Assembly (NCBI RefSeq): GCF_020360975.1
Contig: NW_025408667.1
Location: forward strand, 8,308,001-8,372,000
Reading direction: 5' to 3'
Origin: Hirsutella rhossiliensis
Lineage: Eukaryota; Ascomycota; Sordariomycetes; Hypocreales; Ophiocordycipitaceae
DNA length: 64,000 nt
A program made the translations under genes and the position numbers. Positions 1 to 11,548 of the stretch are shown piece after piece (within the stretch, counting starts at the first letter, position 1; each line of letters starts with the position of its first letter). The notes below the pieces were generated by a model, which made no database searches, had not been told where the DNA came from, and saw only the letters and a program-made list of their open reading frames with translations.

Positions 1-1972
1 CCTTATAGGTCGATATAGTAGTTAGCTACCTATACCTTTAGCTTTAGCTTTAAATCTAAGCGTTAAGCGCTAGACTTTATAGCGCGGCGCACGCCTTTAT
101 AAGTATAGTCTAGAGCTACTATCCTATCTTATAAGCGTTAAAGGGCCTTATCTTAAATACTTTTACCGCGCGCGCCCTTAAGCCGGTTTATCCCTCCTTA
201 CTAAACTAAGGTAAAAGCGTTAAAAGAAGCTTATTTAGTAGTAAAGGTATAAAGGGAAGCTCGTTCGCTAGTACTACGCCTTTCTTTACTAAGGAAGCTC
301 CTATATAAGTCTATAGCGCTTCCTATAAGATAAGCTATAGATCCTAGGTAGTAATATCTACTTTTATTAGCTAGTCTTAATCCCTTTAAGAAAGCGCGTC
401 TAAGACTATAAAGTCCCGCTTAAGGCGGTACTTAATTAAGAAGTTAAAGCGTAAGAAATACTCTACTTAGCTAGCTTACTACTTCGAGAGGTACTAGTAG
501 GTTATAAAGTATTTAAGGTTCCTATAGTCTATAAGAACCTTAAAGCTCTTATAGCTTTAGAGCTCTACTTACTATTACTTAAGGTAGCTAATAATCGCTA
601 GTATCTCCTTATTATAAATAATATAATTCCGCTTTACTAAGGTTAGCTTATAGAAGTAAAACGCTACTAGTTACTTCCGCTTATCTACCTCTTAAGAGAG
701 CGTTCCTTTAAGTACCTAGCTACTATAGTTTACTTCGATTAATATAAACTAGTCAAAGTCCTACTAAAGTAGTACTAAGGCTTATAAAAATAGGTCCTTA
801 AGCGTAAAGAACGCTCCTTCTTATATAGGCCCTTAATAAAAGGCGGTCTATTTCTTAGTAATCTTATTTAAGGGTATTATAATATAAGAGAAGCCCTTAA
901 TAAATATCTTATAATAGTTCTTAAACCTAAGGAAGCTTTATATACTTATTTATATAGTTAGGGCCGCCTAGTCTTAGATCGCTTAGATCTTTATAAGATC
1001 CGCCTATATACCTATACTTATATAAATAATAAAACCTAGGTACTTAACCTTTTTAACCTTAAATTTATACTTATTTAAGTTCAGGTAAAGCCTATAAAGT
1101 TAAAGGCGCTTTAAGACCTTTTATACTTTTTATATATAGTCCTTATAAGTACCGCTTATATAAATAAGGATATTATCTATATATATAAAAGTAAACTTAT
1201 TAAAGAAGTCTTAAAGTATATTATTAATATAATACTAAAAAGTAGCGGGCGCTTTTAAGAAGCTAAAGGGTATTATAAGCTACTTAAATAAGCTATATTA
1301 TATATAAAACGCTATCTTTTACTTATTACCTTTTAAGATCTATACTTTATAAAACGCTTATTTTATATTTAGCTTTATAAACTACTTTACTAATAAGAGG
1401 TTATAAAGTATATTTAAGATTAAGAGTAAGGGGTAGTAGTTTAGCTTTATAATTATATTTAAAGCCCTATAATTATAATAAAACTATATCCTACCCCTTA
1501 GTTTATATATAAATAAGACTAGCGCTCTTACTTTAAAGCTACTTATTTAAATAAACCCCTTATTTAAAAGGTCCCTTAGTACCTTCTTTAGTATTAATAG
1601 CTCTATATATAATATACTAAATAGTAATTTAAATAGTATAGGTAGTTCCTACTTCTTTTTATTAATATAAAGTATAATTCTATAGTTTACCTTTAGCTTA
1701 TATAAGCTAAGCTTATTTACTTTCTAAGACTTAAATAGTAATAAAAGGTTATAATAGCGCTCTAGTATTTATTACTATAGCTTAGTAAGTAACTTTAGCT
1801 TTTTTATTTTAAGGGCTTTATTAATATCTACTAAGCTAACTATATAAACTATTATATTAGCTACTACCTTACCTTCCTCTTACTTTACCTATTATATAGT
1901 TCTTATAAAGATAAAGGTAAGGACTTCTTAAGCTAAGTATAAAGCTTATATACTTAATCTTATACTTATTTT
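1..1972 (-). pseudogene. Gypsy-1 pol fragment (RT, RNase H, start of integrase), RIP-degraded
   Basis: This is a Ty3/Gypsy reverse-transcriptase remnant read on the minus strand. Reverse-complemented, it aligns by eye over its full length with about 50515-52453 of the Gypsy-1 copy further right. It covers the end of the protease linker, the RT palm with the Y-I-D-[N] active-site region near 1160-1195, the RNase H-like segment near 440-720, and the start of the integrase at the window edge. Stops are TAA/TAG replacing Gln/Trp codons, as RIP gives. The fragment runs off the window on the left and ends abruptly at 1972, where Copia sequence begins with no LTR between. The RT family call is firm; the exact junction is good to a few bases. 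Confidence 0.85.
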
Positions 1973-1980
1973 TAATTAAC

Positions 1981-4900
1981 CTTTTTACTTTTTCTTTTAT
2001 AATAATATCGAAAAACGATTCCTTTACTATCTTTATAGTCTATAATATAATTCTTATAAAGCCCTAAGATTAAGATAAGTAGGTAAAGGAGCTATAGGCT
2101 TATATAAATAGAACTATTAATAATTTAGTCTTCTTTAATAAGTAGGACCTTCTTAAGCCTACTCTTTATCCTAAGGTAATAGATTTTATAAAGGGAGCTT
2201 CCCTCTTCTTTAAGCTAACGTCTATATACTAAAGAGCTTTTTCTACTACCTTAGGTAACTATAAGAGTTACTATAAGGAATACCTTTATAAGATAAAGCT
2301 ATTAACTACTATATATATAGCGATAATAAAATCCGTTAGTACTATAAAGATAATCTCTTTTTAAGAGAAAGAGACTCTTAAGTAATAGCTTTTAAAGCTC
2401 GAGACCTTAATAGCTCCCTTAAGAGGCTATATAACTAACTATATTAAAAAGACCTATATAATATACCTAAAAGCCTTTTCTACTAAGAACCTCCTAGCTT
2501 TTTTATAGCTAGCTAAGTAAGAAGAAATCCTTAAGAAAGCTAATTAATACTTCCTAATAAAAGCTCTTTCTAAGTAGTAGCTATAGGATATATCTCTATT
2601 AATAAAGCTTATTAGTAACGGTTACTTAACTATCTTTTAAGAAGCTAGTAAGGAACTAAATAAAGAGGCTATTAAAGTATAATAATAAGTAGTCTTATTC
2701 CTTTATAGCTAGCACTTAACTTAGATAGCTCGATCTACTACCCTTATAGCTATTATAGCCTTAATTACTATAGCTCTTACTACTACTACTATAGCTGCTG
2801 CCCTTTTAGCTCCTCCTTCTTTAAGAGCCTTAACCCTATCTTTAACGGCTACCTTAGTCCTAGCCCTAGCTCCGCCTTTTACTCTAGGCCCGGTCCTATT
2901 AGTTAGACTAGCCTAGCTAGTCCCTTAATAGACCTTTTAGTCTATTAGTCGAAAAATTAAGGAACTAGTTAAAATTAAACCTCTTTATTAAAATTAGTAA
3001 TAAGGGGTAAAAAGGGGAGGTTTTTAAGCAGACGTTTTAAACTAAGATAAGGATTCCTTAAAGAAATAAAAGACTAAACGAAATAGCTACCTAGCCTATA
3101 AATCCCTAGGCTATTAGTTATTATAATACTAATAGGTCTTTAAGGAAAACCGACTTAAAGGAGTTAACGTATTAAAAAGGCTATAAGAAATAGTATAATA
3201 GTCTCTTAAAGAGGACCTATTATTATAAAAGAAGATAAACGAGATTAAGGTTACTAAGAAATAGTAACTAACGCCGCTACCCTTATTTAAGCTATAAATC
3301 TAAGGAAAATTTATTAGTATAATAAATCTAGTATTTATCTTCCTTATAGATTAATAAGACTAACTATTAAGACACTTTAATTATCCCCTATAAAAATTAG
3401 CTATCCTTAACTTTAATACTTCCCTTAATATCTATAATATGCTTTTATAATTCTAGTCCTTTAAAAGGGTATAGAGGAAATACCTTATTACTAAGGAAAT
3501 AACTATATAAATAGATAGATATAGAATAGTAAATTCTATAATAAAATTACTTAATAGTTCTAAATAAATTCTTCGATAAAAAAGGGTAGCTTTTTACCCT
3601 TAATTTTTAACGAGCTTAATTTCCCTTTACTTTCTTTAAGAGGATAGAATCTTCTAAGATATAACTACTAAGCCTATAAGGCTAGTCTAAAAGAATAAAA
3701 CGATTAAGATTATCGAGGAAAATTTAGTTAATTTATTCTTAAATTCTAACCTATTTATAAGAAGGAACTACTTAAGAAGTTAGCTTTCCCTACTAAGAGG
3801 AATAGGTCTATTATAAAGGACCTTCTTTTAATAGCTTAAGGAGACGGTCTTCTTTAGTATATATAACTTAGTTACCTAGGCCCCCTAGCTTTATATAAGC
3901 TAAGCTAATAATAGGGCGTATATAAAAGGGGCTTAAAGACTATTAAATATAAATACTAAAGCTAGGGGAAGACTAAGAGACGAATTTCTAAACGGACCCC
4001 TATATAGCTAGACTAGATATATAAGGAAATTTAAGTTACTTAAACTAATATCTCTAAGTATTAAGAAAGCTTTATTAAGGTAATGTTTTTTATAGATACT
4101 TTTTAGTAATAGTTTTCCTTTATTTCTTATAGACCTACCTAAGTAAGTATAACTAGTTTACCTTCTAAGACTTTATTAAGTAAATAAAATCCTACTTTAG
4201 CTATAAGGCAAAGAAGATATAGTTTAATAAAGAGCTATTTATAAAAGATATCTTAAATTAGCTTAAAAAAAGTAGTATTTTACCCCTCTTATTAGTATTA
4301 AATACCTAGGCCTAAAACGGAGGGGTATAAAGATTAAGGGGTACTATAATAGAAAGGGCCTATATAATAAGACTTACTATAAAGCTTTCTTATAACCTTT
4401 AAAGGGAAGTCGTTAAGGCCGCCTACTACCTTTAAAACTAGACCCTTAGGGACCTAAAGGACCCTAGGGAACTAAACTAAGAAATAGACTAAAAGTCTCC
4501 CTTTAAGCTCTTTATAAAAAAGAGGGCCTTACTAGCCTACCTTTATACCTATAGCTATAAGGTATATACTATAACTATTAATATATATTTAAAAAAGAAG
4601 AAGAAAAGAAAGCTTAATCTTAGAGCTTTTATTAGTTACCTCGTTAATTATAATTTTACTAATATCTTTTAGATCTAGATCCCTTTTTTATAAAAGGTTA
4701 TTTTAACTAAGGATATAATTTTTAATAAATCTAGCCTTTTTAATAAAAAGAGGGATTAATAGCCCCTCTTACTCTTATAACGTTAGCTAATTTAAAAGAT
4801 CTAAATCCCTCCTTCTTAATAGTCTTAAGAAGAGGTCTTAGATAAAGAAATAAAAAAAGAAACTAACGTTAAAGTAGTTAAGGATAATACTAACTTTAAA

Positions 4901-7190
4901 GAAAAAGAAGCTATTAAATTAAATAATCTAAATAAAAAAGGAGACTATAAGGAAGCGGTAGAGCTAGAATACGCTTACCTCCCTATACTTCCTTTTATAT
5001 AAAAAGAAGATCTAAAAGTAGCTTTTTTAGTTAGTCTTTCTATATTAACCCTTAAAAGGGTAAGAAAGGCACCTCTTTTAAAAGATTACCTAGCTGCTTT
5101 TTTATTCTTACTTTAAGAAGTAAAGGAAGGTATAGGGCCTAATATAATTACTAAAGAAGACTAACTACTTTTTTATTTCGATCGTTTTTCTAACTTCTAT
5201 TTAACGCTTATAAAAGATTATTCTTATAGAGTATTTATAGTAGGCCGGCTTTTTAAGCTTCTATTAATAAGGAAGGTATATAAAAGAGACCTCTTAGACC
5301 TACTAGTAAACTAAAAGCAGCTAGAAAAACACCCTTTTAAAGACTAGTTTTTCTAAGCTTAGAAAGACTACCTAGCTTTATATAAAGAGATAGGGTCTTT
5401 TAAAGAGGTCCTTAAAGAGAAAGTAAGAGGAAAATAAGTCCTTAGCTATAAGTAGGTCTTTATCTATAAGAATAATAAATATAGCTTCCTTTAAAAGTAT
5501 AAAGCTTAGCTAGCTATTTATAAGAATTAGTAGGAAAAAGGGGATTTACCTACTAAAGCAACTACCTTAATAAGGATATCTTTTTAAACCCTTATAGCTA
5601 TAGTAATAGAATTCGACCTTAAACTTAATTAGATAGATATAGTTAACGCCTTTATTAACTACTTACTTAAGGAAGAAGAAGTTATTTATATATACCTTTT
5701 ATTAGGCTTTTAATAGCTAGGAAAGGTTCTATAGCTTAGGAAAGCTTTCTATAAACTATAAAGATTACCCTTTCTTTAATAATAATATTTAATAAGTTCC
5801 CTTAGAGCCCTAAGCTTTAAGAAAGTCCCTTAAGAACTATATATAATATAAAAGGGTAAAATTATAGTCTTTTTCTAGATCGATAATATTATCTAGGCCT
5901 ACTTAAAAGAGGAAGAAGTAAATACTAAGAAGGCTATATAAGGCTTATAATAAAGGTATAAGATACTTAGGCTAAGGGAACTAAAGTAGTTTTTAGGGAT
6001 ATAAATCCTTTAGAATAGGTCCTAATAAACTTTCTAGCTTACCTAAGACGCCTATATCGATAAGGTCGTATATAAATTCCTTCTTAATTCCCTTAATAAA
6101 AAGCTTCCTTTTACGCTTATATTAAATAAAAAGCTTTTACCTAATCCGTCCTTTTAAGCTTAAGAGTAAGAGAAATATTAATATTAATAAAAGGAAGGCT
6201 CCTTACCTTTTTTAGCTATTTCTACTAAACTAGATATCTTTTTTATAGTCTCTTAGCTAGGTAGGTATAACTAAAATCCTAGCCCTAGGTACTAAGAAGT
6301 AATAGATAAAGCTATCCTTTATCTTTATTTAATAAGATTATATAGTTTATACTTAAGAGGGTAAGAAAGGAAATAAGCTATTAAAATCTTTTTTTATTTA
6401 AGCGATTTATCTTTTATAAATAATTCCTTAAATAAAAAGAGCTTATAAGAGTATATTATATCCCTTTTTAAAGGAATTATTACTTAAAGAGCTTTAAAGT
6501 AAGCTATTATTATAACTTTTATTATAGAAGTAAAGCTACTAGCTCTTTTAAAAGCGATAAAAGAGGGACTTTCCTTAGCTAGCTACTAATATCTCTATAA
6601 CTATAAATTCCGACCCTATTAGCTATAGAATATAATAATATATAAACTATATAAATACTTATAAATAATAGTAAGCTATTAACCTAGCTATAGTATATTA
6701 ATATCTATTAGTATTAGTTACGCTAAGAGGTTTAAAAGGGACTTATTTCTATTTAATAGGTTTTAATAGTATTAATAAAAGTAAATAGTTTTATAAAGCC
6801 CTTACTAAAGTAAAAGCTAGCTATCTTTTTATAGTAAATTAAGCTAAAAGACGTTTAAGAAAAGCTATCCTTAAAGGCCCGCCTTAAGAGTTTATAAGAG
6901 GAGCTAATAGTATATATAAGAAGGTAATATCTATAGCTAAAGAGAGGAATAAGAACTTATCTTAAAGGAGGGCCCTTAGCTTAATTAAGACTTATTTTTC
7001 TTAAAGGCCCCTTTCTAGGGATTTATCCTAAAAGAAGCCCCCCTTTTTTATAAGACTTAATATTATCCTTAGGCCCCTTTTTCCTAAAGTAGGTTTAAAA
7101 GAGCCTAGGGTTAAAACCCGGATTTCTTAAGTAAGAGATAAGTATAGACTAAGACCTCCTTTATACGCTTACTAGCCTAAAGCTATATTA
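1981..7190 (+). pseudogene. Copia gag-pol polyprotein, RIP-degraded
   Basis: The polyprotein would copy the element RNA into DNA and integrate it. Reading through TAG/TAA as Gln or Trp gives one long frame. The order is gag (about 1990-3200), the gag-pre-integrase motif G-P-L-A-L-Y-K-L (3879-3902), the integrase core start V-M-F-F-I-D-T-F (about 4077-4106), the N-G-G-x-x-R integrase motif near 4316, RT from about 5400 with its metal-binding I-D-N-I-I (for V-D-D-I-I) at 5868-5894, and RNase H to about 6900. Integrase before RT identifies Ty1/Copia rather than Ty3/Gypsy. The catalytic D-to-N change fits a G-to-A RIP change. No intact product is possible. Confidence 0.85.
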
Positions 7191-7232
7191 GCTATGCCCT
7201 AACTATAAGGGCAAGCTATAATTAAGGGGGTA

Positions 7233-7717
7233 TATTATAAAGTATAGCTTAATTTTATAGTTCTTAGAGATATCCCTTAGTAAGAGGAACTAAGGAAGCT
7301 AAAAATACTTAATATAAAAGAAAGAAGAAGGAGCTAAAAAGAGGTATAGAAAAGAGGGTAAGGGTATAAAGGGAAGTATAAGTAGTAATAGCTTTTTATA
7401 GAGGTAGCGAGAGATAAGACGGCTATACTAGTAACGGCTAGAAAGAGGGGGAAAAACTAGTAAAAAGCTTAATTATTAAGAGGATATTAATAGCTTCTTT
7501 TAGTAAGATCTTCTTAATTAATTAAGATATTAGATCGATATAAAGAGGGGCGTTAAATAGGAAAAAGAAGGAGAATTAAGGTAATATAATAATTACTCTC
7601 TTACTATAATTACTACCCTTATAAGAATTAAATATCTCTACCTTACTTATCCGACCCCTTACTTTTAATTTTACCTTTATATATTTTTATATACTTTTTA
7701 TAACTCTCTTTATAAGA
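7233..7717 (+). repeat. Copia-E 3' LTR (copy 1)
   Basis: The 485-bp LTR aligns along its length with those at 9710 (inverted), 21321, 44937 (inverted) and 45714. The original termini, read from the least mutated copy at 45714, are TGTCGCGAAG at the start and TTTACGAGA at the end. Here they read TATTATAAAG and TTATAAGA, as RIP would produce. Confidence 0.85.
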
Positions 7718-8754
7718 ATATATTTACTTAATATATAATAAGCCTTTAAATATATATACTTATTTAAAAGAACCTATTAATAAATTTTAAGGGAATTATA
7801 CTTTTATTATCTTTTCTTTTATAGTAAAGAGTCTTATTTACTACTTTATATATTATAAATCTAATCTTATAGTCCTAGGAGTATACCTTATACTTTTTAA
7901 GGTAATATCTCTCTTTACTATATTAAAAGTATCTCCTAAGCTAGTTAAAAGTATTAACCTAAAACTATATATATTAATTAAATAAGTAGTAAAGTCCGAT
8001 AGTATTTACGCTATATTTTTATTTATAACTTAAGGAGTAGCCTTTACTACTAAAACGTTTTTATTCCTTATTAAGCTAGTTAAATATTTATTTTTATTAA
8101 TAAGTAAGGTTAATCTTTCTTTCTTTTAAGGCTTTTATTAGGTTTAAGATCTCCTTTATAGGCTATTTAAGTTTCTTATTATTTTCTTTAACTTTTTAAG
8201 AAGTTTTCCTTTATATTTATTAGATTTAGCTTTCTTTATTACTTTATTAATTTCCTTTAAAAGCTAATCTTTCTTTAAGTTCTTAAGCTTTTAATAATAT
8301 ACTTTAAATACTATATCTTATTACTTAACGTCTTAGTAAGGTATTAAGTAACTATTAATTATATAAATAAGGCTTTTATATAAGAGCTTTAAAATAACTT
8401 TAAATATTTTCTTATTTCTCTTTATTATATTAATAATAAGTTCCTTTAGTATTATATAGTAAATAAAGTATAATTTAACTATAGATTCTTCTTAGCTATT
8501 AAGTTATACCTTACGCTATAAGTATAAGTAAAACCTAGGCTATTTTATAACTTTTATAATACTCTTAAACCTTTTAGTATTATAATAGTTTAAGCGGTTA
8601 TTAATAGTTTCTAGTTATTTAATATTATATATATAGTAGTATTAAAAGAGTCTTTTTTTACTTTTTCTTAAGTAAGTTTATTTATAAGAATTTTAATAGT
8701 AAGGGCTTATATAAAGAAGATATAGACTTTAAGCTAGTTTATTAATTATTTAAA
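7718..8754. other. Unassigned A+T-rich RIPed sequence
   Basis: I could not assign this kilobase to any element in the window. On the minus strand a Lys/Leu/Ile-rich frame can be read with mainly RIP-type stops (about 8000-8740), so it may be a remnant of another retroelement polyprotein, but I see no diagnostic motif. Confidence 0.4.
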
Positions 8755-8976
8755 AAGCTATATCTCTTTATATAAGGCTAGGTAGTCTTTCTAAGCCTAG
8801 AAATACTAGTCTTTAAAAGAGTGTTTCTCTAGCTACTTTTCGTTTACTAATAGGTCTAAGAGGTCTCTTTTATATACCTTCCTTATTAATAACTATAGCT
8901 TAAAGAGCTAGCTTACTATAAATACTTTATAGGAACTATCTTTTATAAGCGTTAAATAAAATTTAATCCTTATTAT
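8755..8976 (-). mobile_element. Copia-E pol fragment
   Basis: About 220 bp match by eye the inverted Copia segment at about 47720-47930, just N-terminal to the RT domain. Both ends are truncated; it abuts the element D LTR on the right. No LTR or target duplication is visible. Confidence 0.7.
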
Positions 8977-9707
8977 TATAAGACACCCTATAGTTAATAA
9001 TCTAGGTACCTATAATAATATCTACTTTCTTTAAGGAAGTTACTTTTAACTATTTAAGGAAGTTACTTTTAACTCTTTAAGGAAGTTACTTTTAACTATT
9101 TAAGGAAGTTACTTTTAACTCTTTAAGGAAGTTACTTTTAACTCTTTAAGGACTTTATAAAAGAAAGAACTTAAAAGCTACTAAGTAAACTTTAAGAGGT
9201 TACTTAAAAATCCTAGAAATAATAACCGAGCGGATTATATAAGTATTTTATAAAGACTTCCCTTATAAATATATTATATAGGGAATATACTATAATTTCC
9301 TAAGTAATAATAGCTCTTTTAGGATTATACTAATATTTTCTTAAGAAGTTACTATAAGATTATACTAAGAAAGTTATAAAGAAATACTTATACTTACTTA
9401 AGGAAAATACTAGGAAATACCGCTAATATACTATACTACTATTATACGATTATAAGGTTAAGATATTACTTAGTTAAAGCCTTAAGTAAGGTCTTATATT
9501 TACTATAATATATATAAAAAATAAAGAACCTATTAAATCTTAAGTAAGTAAAGAAAAATATAGATAGTTATTACTACTCTTATATTAACTTATAAGACTA
9601 GTAGCTAGTCTATATTTAATATATAAATTAATATATAGTAGCTAGTTTATATAATATATTTAAGTATATATAGTAGCTAGTTTATTTAGTTATTTATTAG
9701 ACCTATA
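8977..9707 (+). repeat. Element D 5' LTR (copy A)
   Basis: This 731-bp LTR aligns with 40518-41155 (638 bp). The 93-bp difference is almost wholly four extra copies of a 23-bp tandem unit. It starts TATAAGACACCC and ends ACCTATA, consistent with RIPed TG...CA termini. In both copies the same leader beginning CTAGATCTA follows, which marks it as a 5' LTR of a plus-strand element. In copy A a Copia solo LTR has inserted at that junction. Confidence 0.7.
9030..9144 (+). repeat. Tandem repeat, five 23-bp units, inside D LTR
   Basis: Five units start at 9030, 9053, 9076, 9099 and 9122, each reading TTTAAGGAAGTTACTTTTAA plus CT and a final A or C. The final bases run A, C, A, C, C; otherwise the units are identical. 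The other D LTR carries one diverged unit. Confidence 0.9.
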
Positions 9708-9709
9708 CT

Positions 9710-10185
9710 TCTCGTAAAGAGAGATACGAGAAGTATATAAAAATATATAAAGGTAAAATTAAAAGTAAGGGGTCGGATAAGTAGGGTAAAGAGATTTAAT
9801 TCTTATAGGGGCAGCAATAAAGGTAGGGGAGTAATTATTATATTGCCTTAATTATCCTTGTTTCCTCTATCTAACGCCCCTCTTTATACCTATCTAGCAT
9901 CTTAATTAATAAAGAAGATCCTGCTTAAAGAAGCTACTAATATCCTTTTAACTACCGAGCTTTTTACCGGTTTTTCCCCTCCTTTCTAGCTATTACCGGC
10001 ATATCCGTCTTATCTCTCGCGGCCTCTATAGGAAGCTATCGCTACTTCTACTTCCCCTTATACCCCTACCCTCCTTTCTATACCTCTTTTTAGCTCCTTC
10101 TTTAAAACCTGTTTTTTAGCTTCCTAGGTCCCTCGTACTAAGGGATATCTCCGAGAACTACGAAATTAGGCTACGCTTCGTAATA
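9710..10185 (-). mobile_element. Solo LTR of Copia-E inserted in element D
   Basis: A 476-bp inverted Copia-E LTR is flanked by the 5-bp direct repeat ATACT at 9705-9709 and 10186-10190. Removing the LTR and one repeat rejoins the D LTR end to its leader exactly as in the D copy at 41149-41220. It is therefore a real insertion later reduced to a solo LTR. A few CA/TG survive, so RIP is less complete than in D itself. Confidence 0.9.
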
Positions 10186-10777
10186 ATACTAGATCTAAGT
10201 AAATAGTACGGTTATAGTTCTAGCCTTATATAAAGGGACTAGTATCTAATAAATAGTAGTAATTTTAATTCCTTTAACTATTTATTCTCTTAAGGTTTAT
10301 ATCTAGTAAAATAAAAGAGAAAAAGTAAGGAAAGGGATAAGTTAACCTTAACCTATAAACCTTAATATCTTTTTAAGAAGAAAGCTCTTACTTATATACT
10401 AATAAATACTAGCCTCTTAATCTCTTTTTATAAAAGAAATACTTAGGGAACTTTAAATAAAAGTAGAACTTTAATATATTAAAGCTTAAGTAATATAAAG
10501 CTTTTATTAGTAGTTAGAAAAATACTTATTTCTTAGATATTTCCTATTAAGTTCCTATAAAAATAAAAGATAGCTAGATTATATACCTTAGTAATAAGAA
10601 TAATACTTAAAGGAATTAAGAGCGGAACTTTTATAATATAACTTACTAGCTTACTTAGCTAATTATTAAGGCCTATAAAAATAAATTAATAAACTAGAAT
10701 ATATTTTAGTAATAAGGTAATATTAGCTATAAGTAATAGAGCCTTAAATAAATTAGTATAATATAGCTTCCCTTACC
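10186..10777 (+). mobile_element. Element D leader and gag 5' part
   Basis: The first 65 bp match the leader after the D LTR at 41156. After that comes A+T-rich RIPed sequence with a plus-strand frame (from about 10380) having mostly RIP-type stops. It continues beyond the LINE insertion at 18143. Together the two parts are read as the gag region of D. Confidence 0.5.
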
Positions 10778-10798
10778 TTATATTAACTACCTTTATTA
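10778..10798 (+). repeat. LINE target-site duplication, left copy
   Basis: This 21-bp direct repeat is matched at 18143-18163 with one C/T difference of RIP type. It delimits the LINE insertion. The left copy is followed by TTA repeats, which read TAA repeats on the element's sense strand and fit a LINE 3' tail. Confidence 0.85.
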
Positions 10799-11548
10799 TT
10801 ATTATTATTAAGATTACGCTAGGGACCTAGCTAGAGGTATCTAGAACTTTAATATTAAATAGGAGGGAAAAACTAAAATGCCTAGGGGAAAACCCTCCCC
10901 TCTTTTAGTATAGGTCCGCCTCGAACGAGGTCGTGGTAGTAGTACGTAGGAAATTTACGCCGGCTGCTGTAGGCTCCTCCCGCGAAATCGTATCTCGGCG
11001 CGGGCCCTCTTAGGCCGTAGCCGCTACTATCCCGAGCGGCCGCGGCCCGGGCTCGCTAGCCCGGGCCTAGGGTTATAGGTAGTAGTCTCTCTTCGGGGGC
11101 CCGACTCGCGGGCGCCTCTATTTACCCTAGCTCCCGCGTCGTAGCCGCGTAGCCGCGGTTACGTCGGCTTATTAGTCCGTTAGTTAGTAGGGCAGGTAAT
11201 ATCCGGTTACCGGGCCGGGCGCTAGTATAGGTCGCTCTTAGGTAGGGCCGGCTAATCGAAATTCGGTCGGCCGGCTCCGCTAATCGTAAATCGGTTCCTA
11301 TCTAGCTACGCGACTTCCTAATCGGGGGCGCGGCGGCCTATATTTACCCTCTATCTCGTAGTTACTAATTACGCGCGCCCGGCTCGCGCCTATATATACC
11401 TACCCTCCCCCCCTAGTTCTATACGTGCCTCCTCCTATCCCTTTATTATTTATCTCTTTTATAGGCCTAACTACTACCTCGCTTGCCTTATTTCTATAAC
11501 TCTAGGTCTCCTTAATATCGTATCTAGTTCGCTCGTCGTCGCGTCGCA

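Larger units (their letters stand above)
1973..7717 (+). mobile_element. Copia-type LTR retrotransposon (copy 1), 5' truncated
   Basis: The element lacks its 5' LTR and leader: compared with the copy starting at 21321 it begins inside the region just before gag. It keeps gag, integrase, RT, RNase H and a 3' LTR. A purine-rich tract (ATTAAGGGGG, 7221-7230) directly precedes that LTR, as expected for a polypurine tract. The whole element is RIP-mutated. The same family (called E here) recurs at 8755-8976, 9710-10185, 21321-22344 and 44937-57838. Confidence 0.85.

Noticed and set aside
9022..9144. CRISPR-like regular repeats
   Set aside because: Units are contiguous without spacers and lie in a retrotransposon LTR of a eukaryote.
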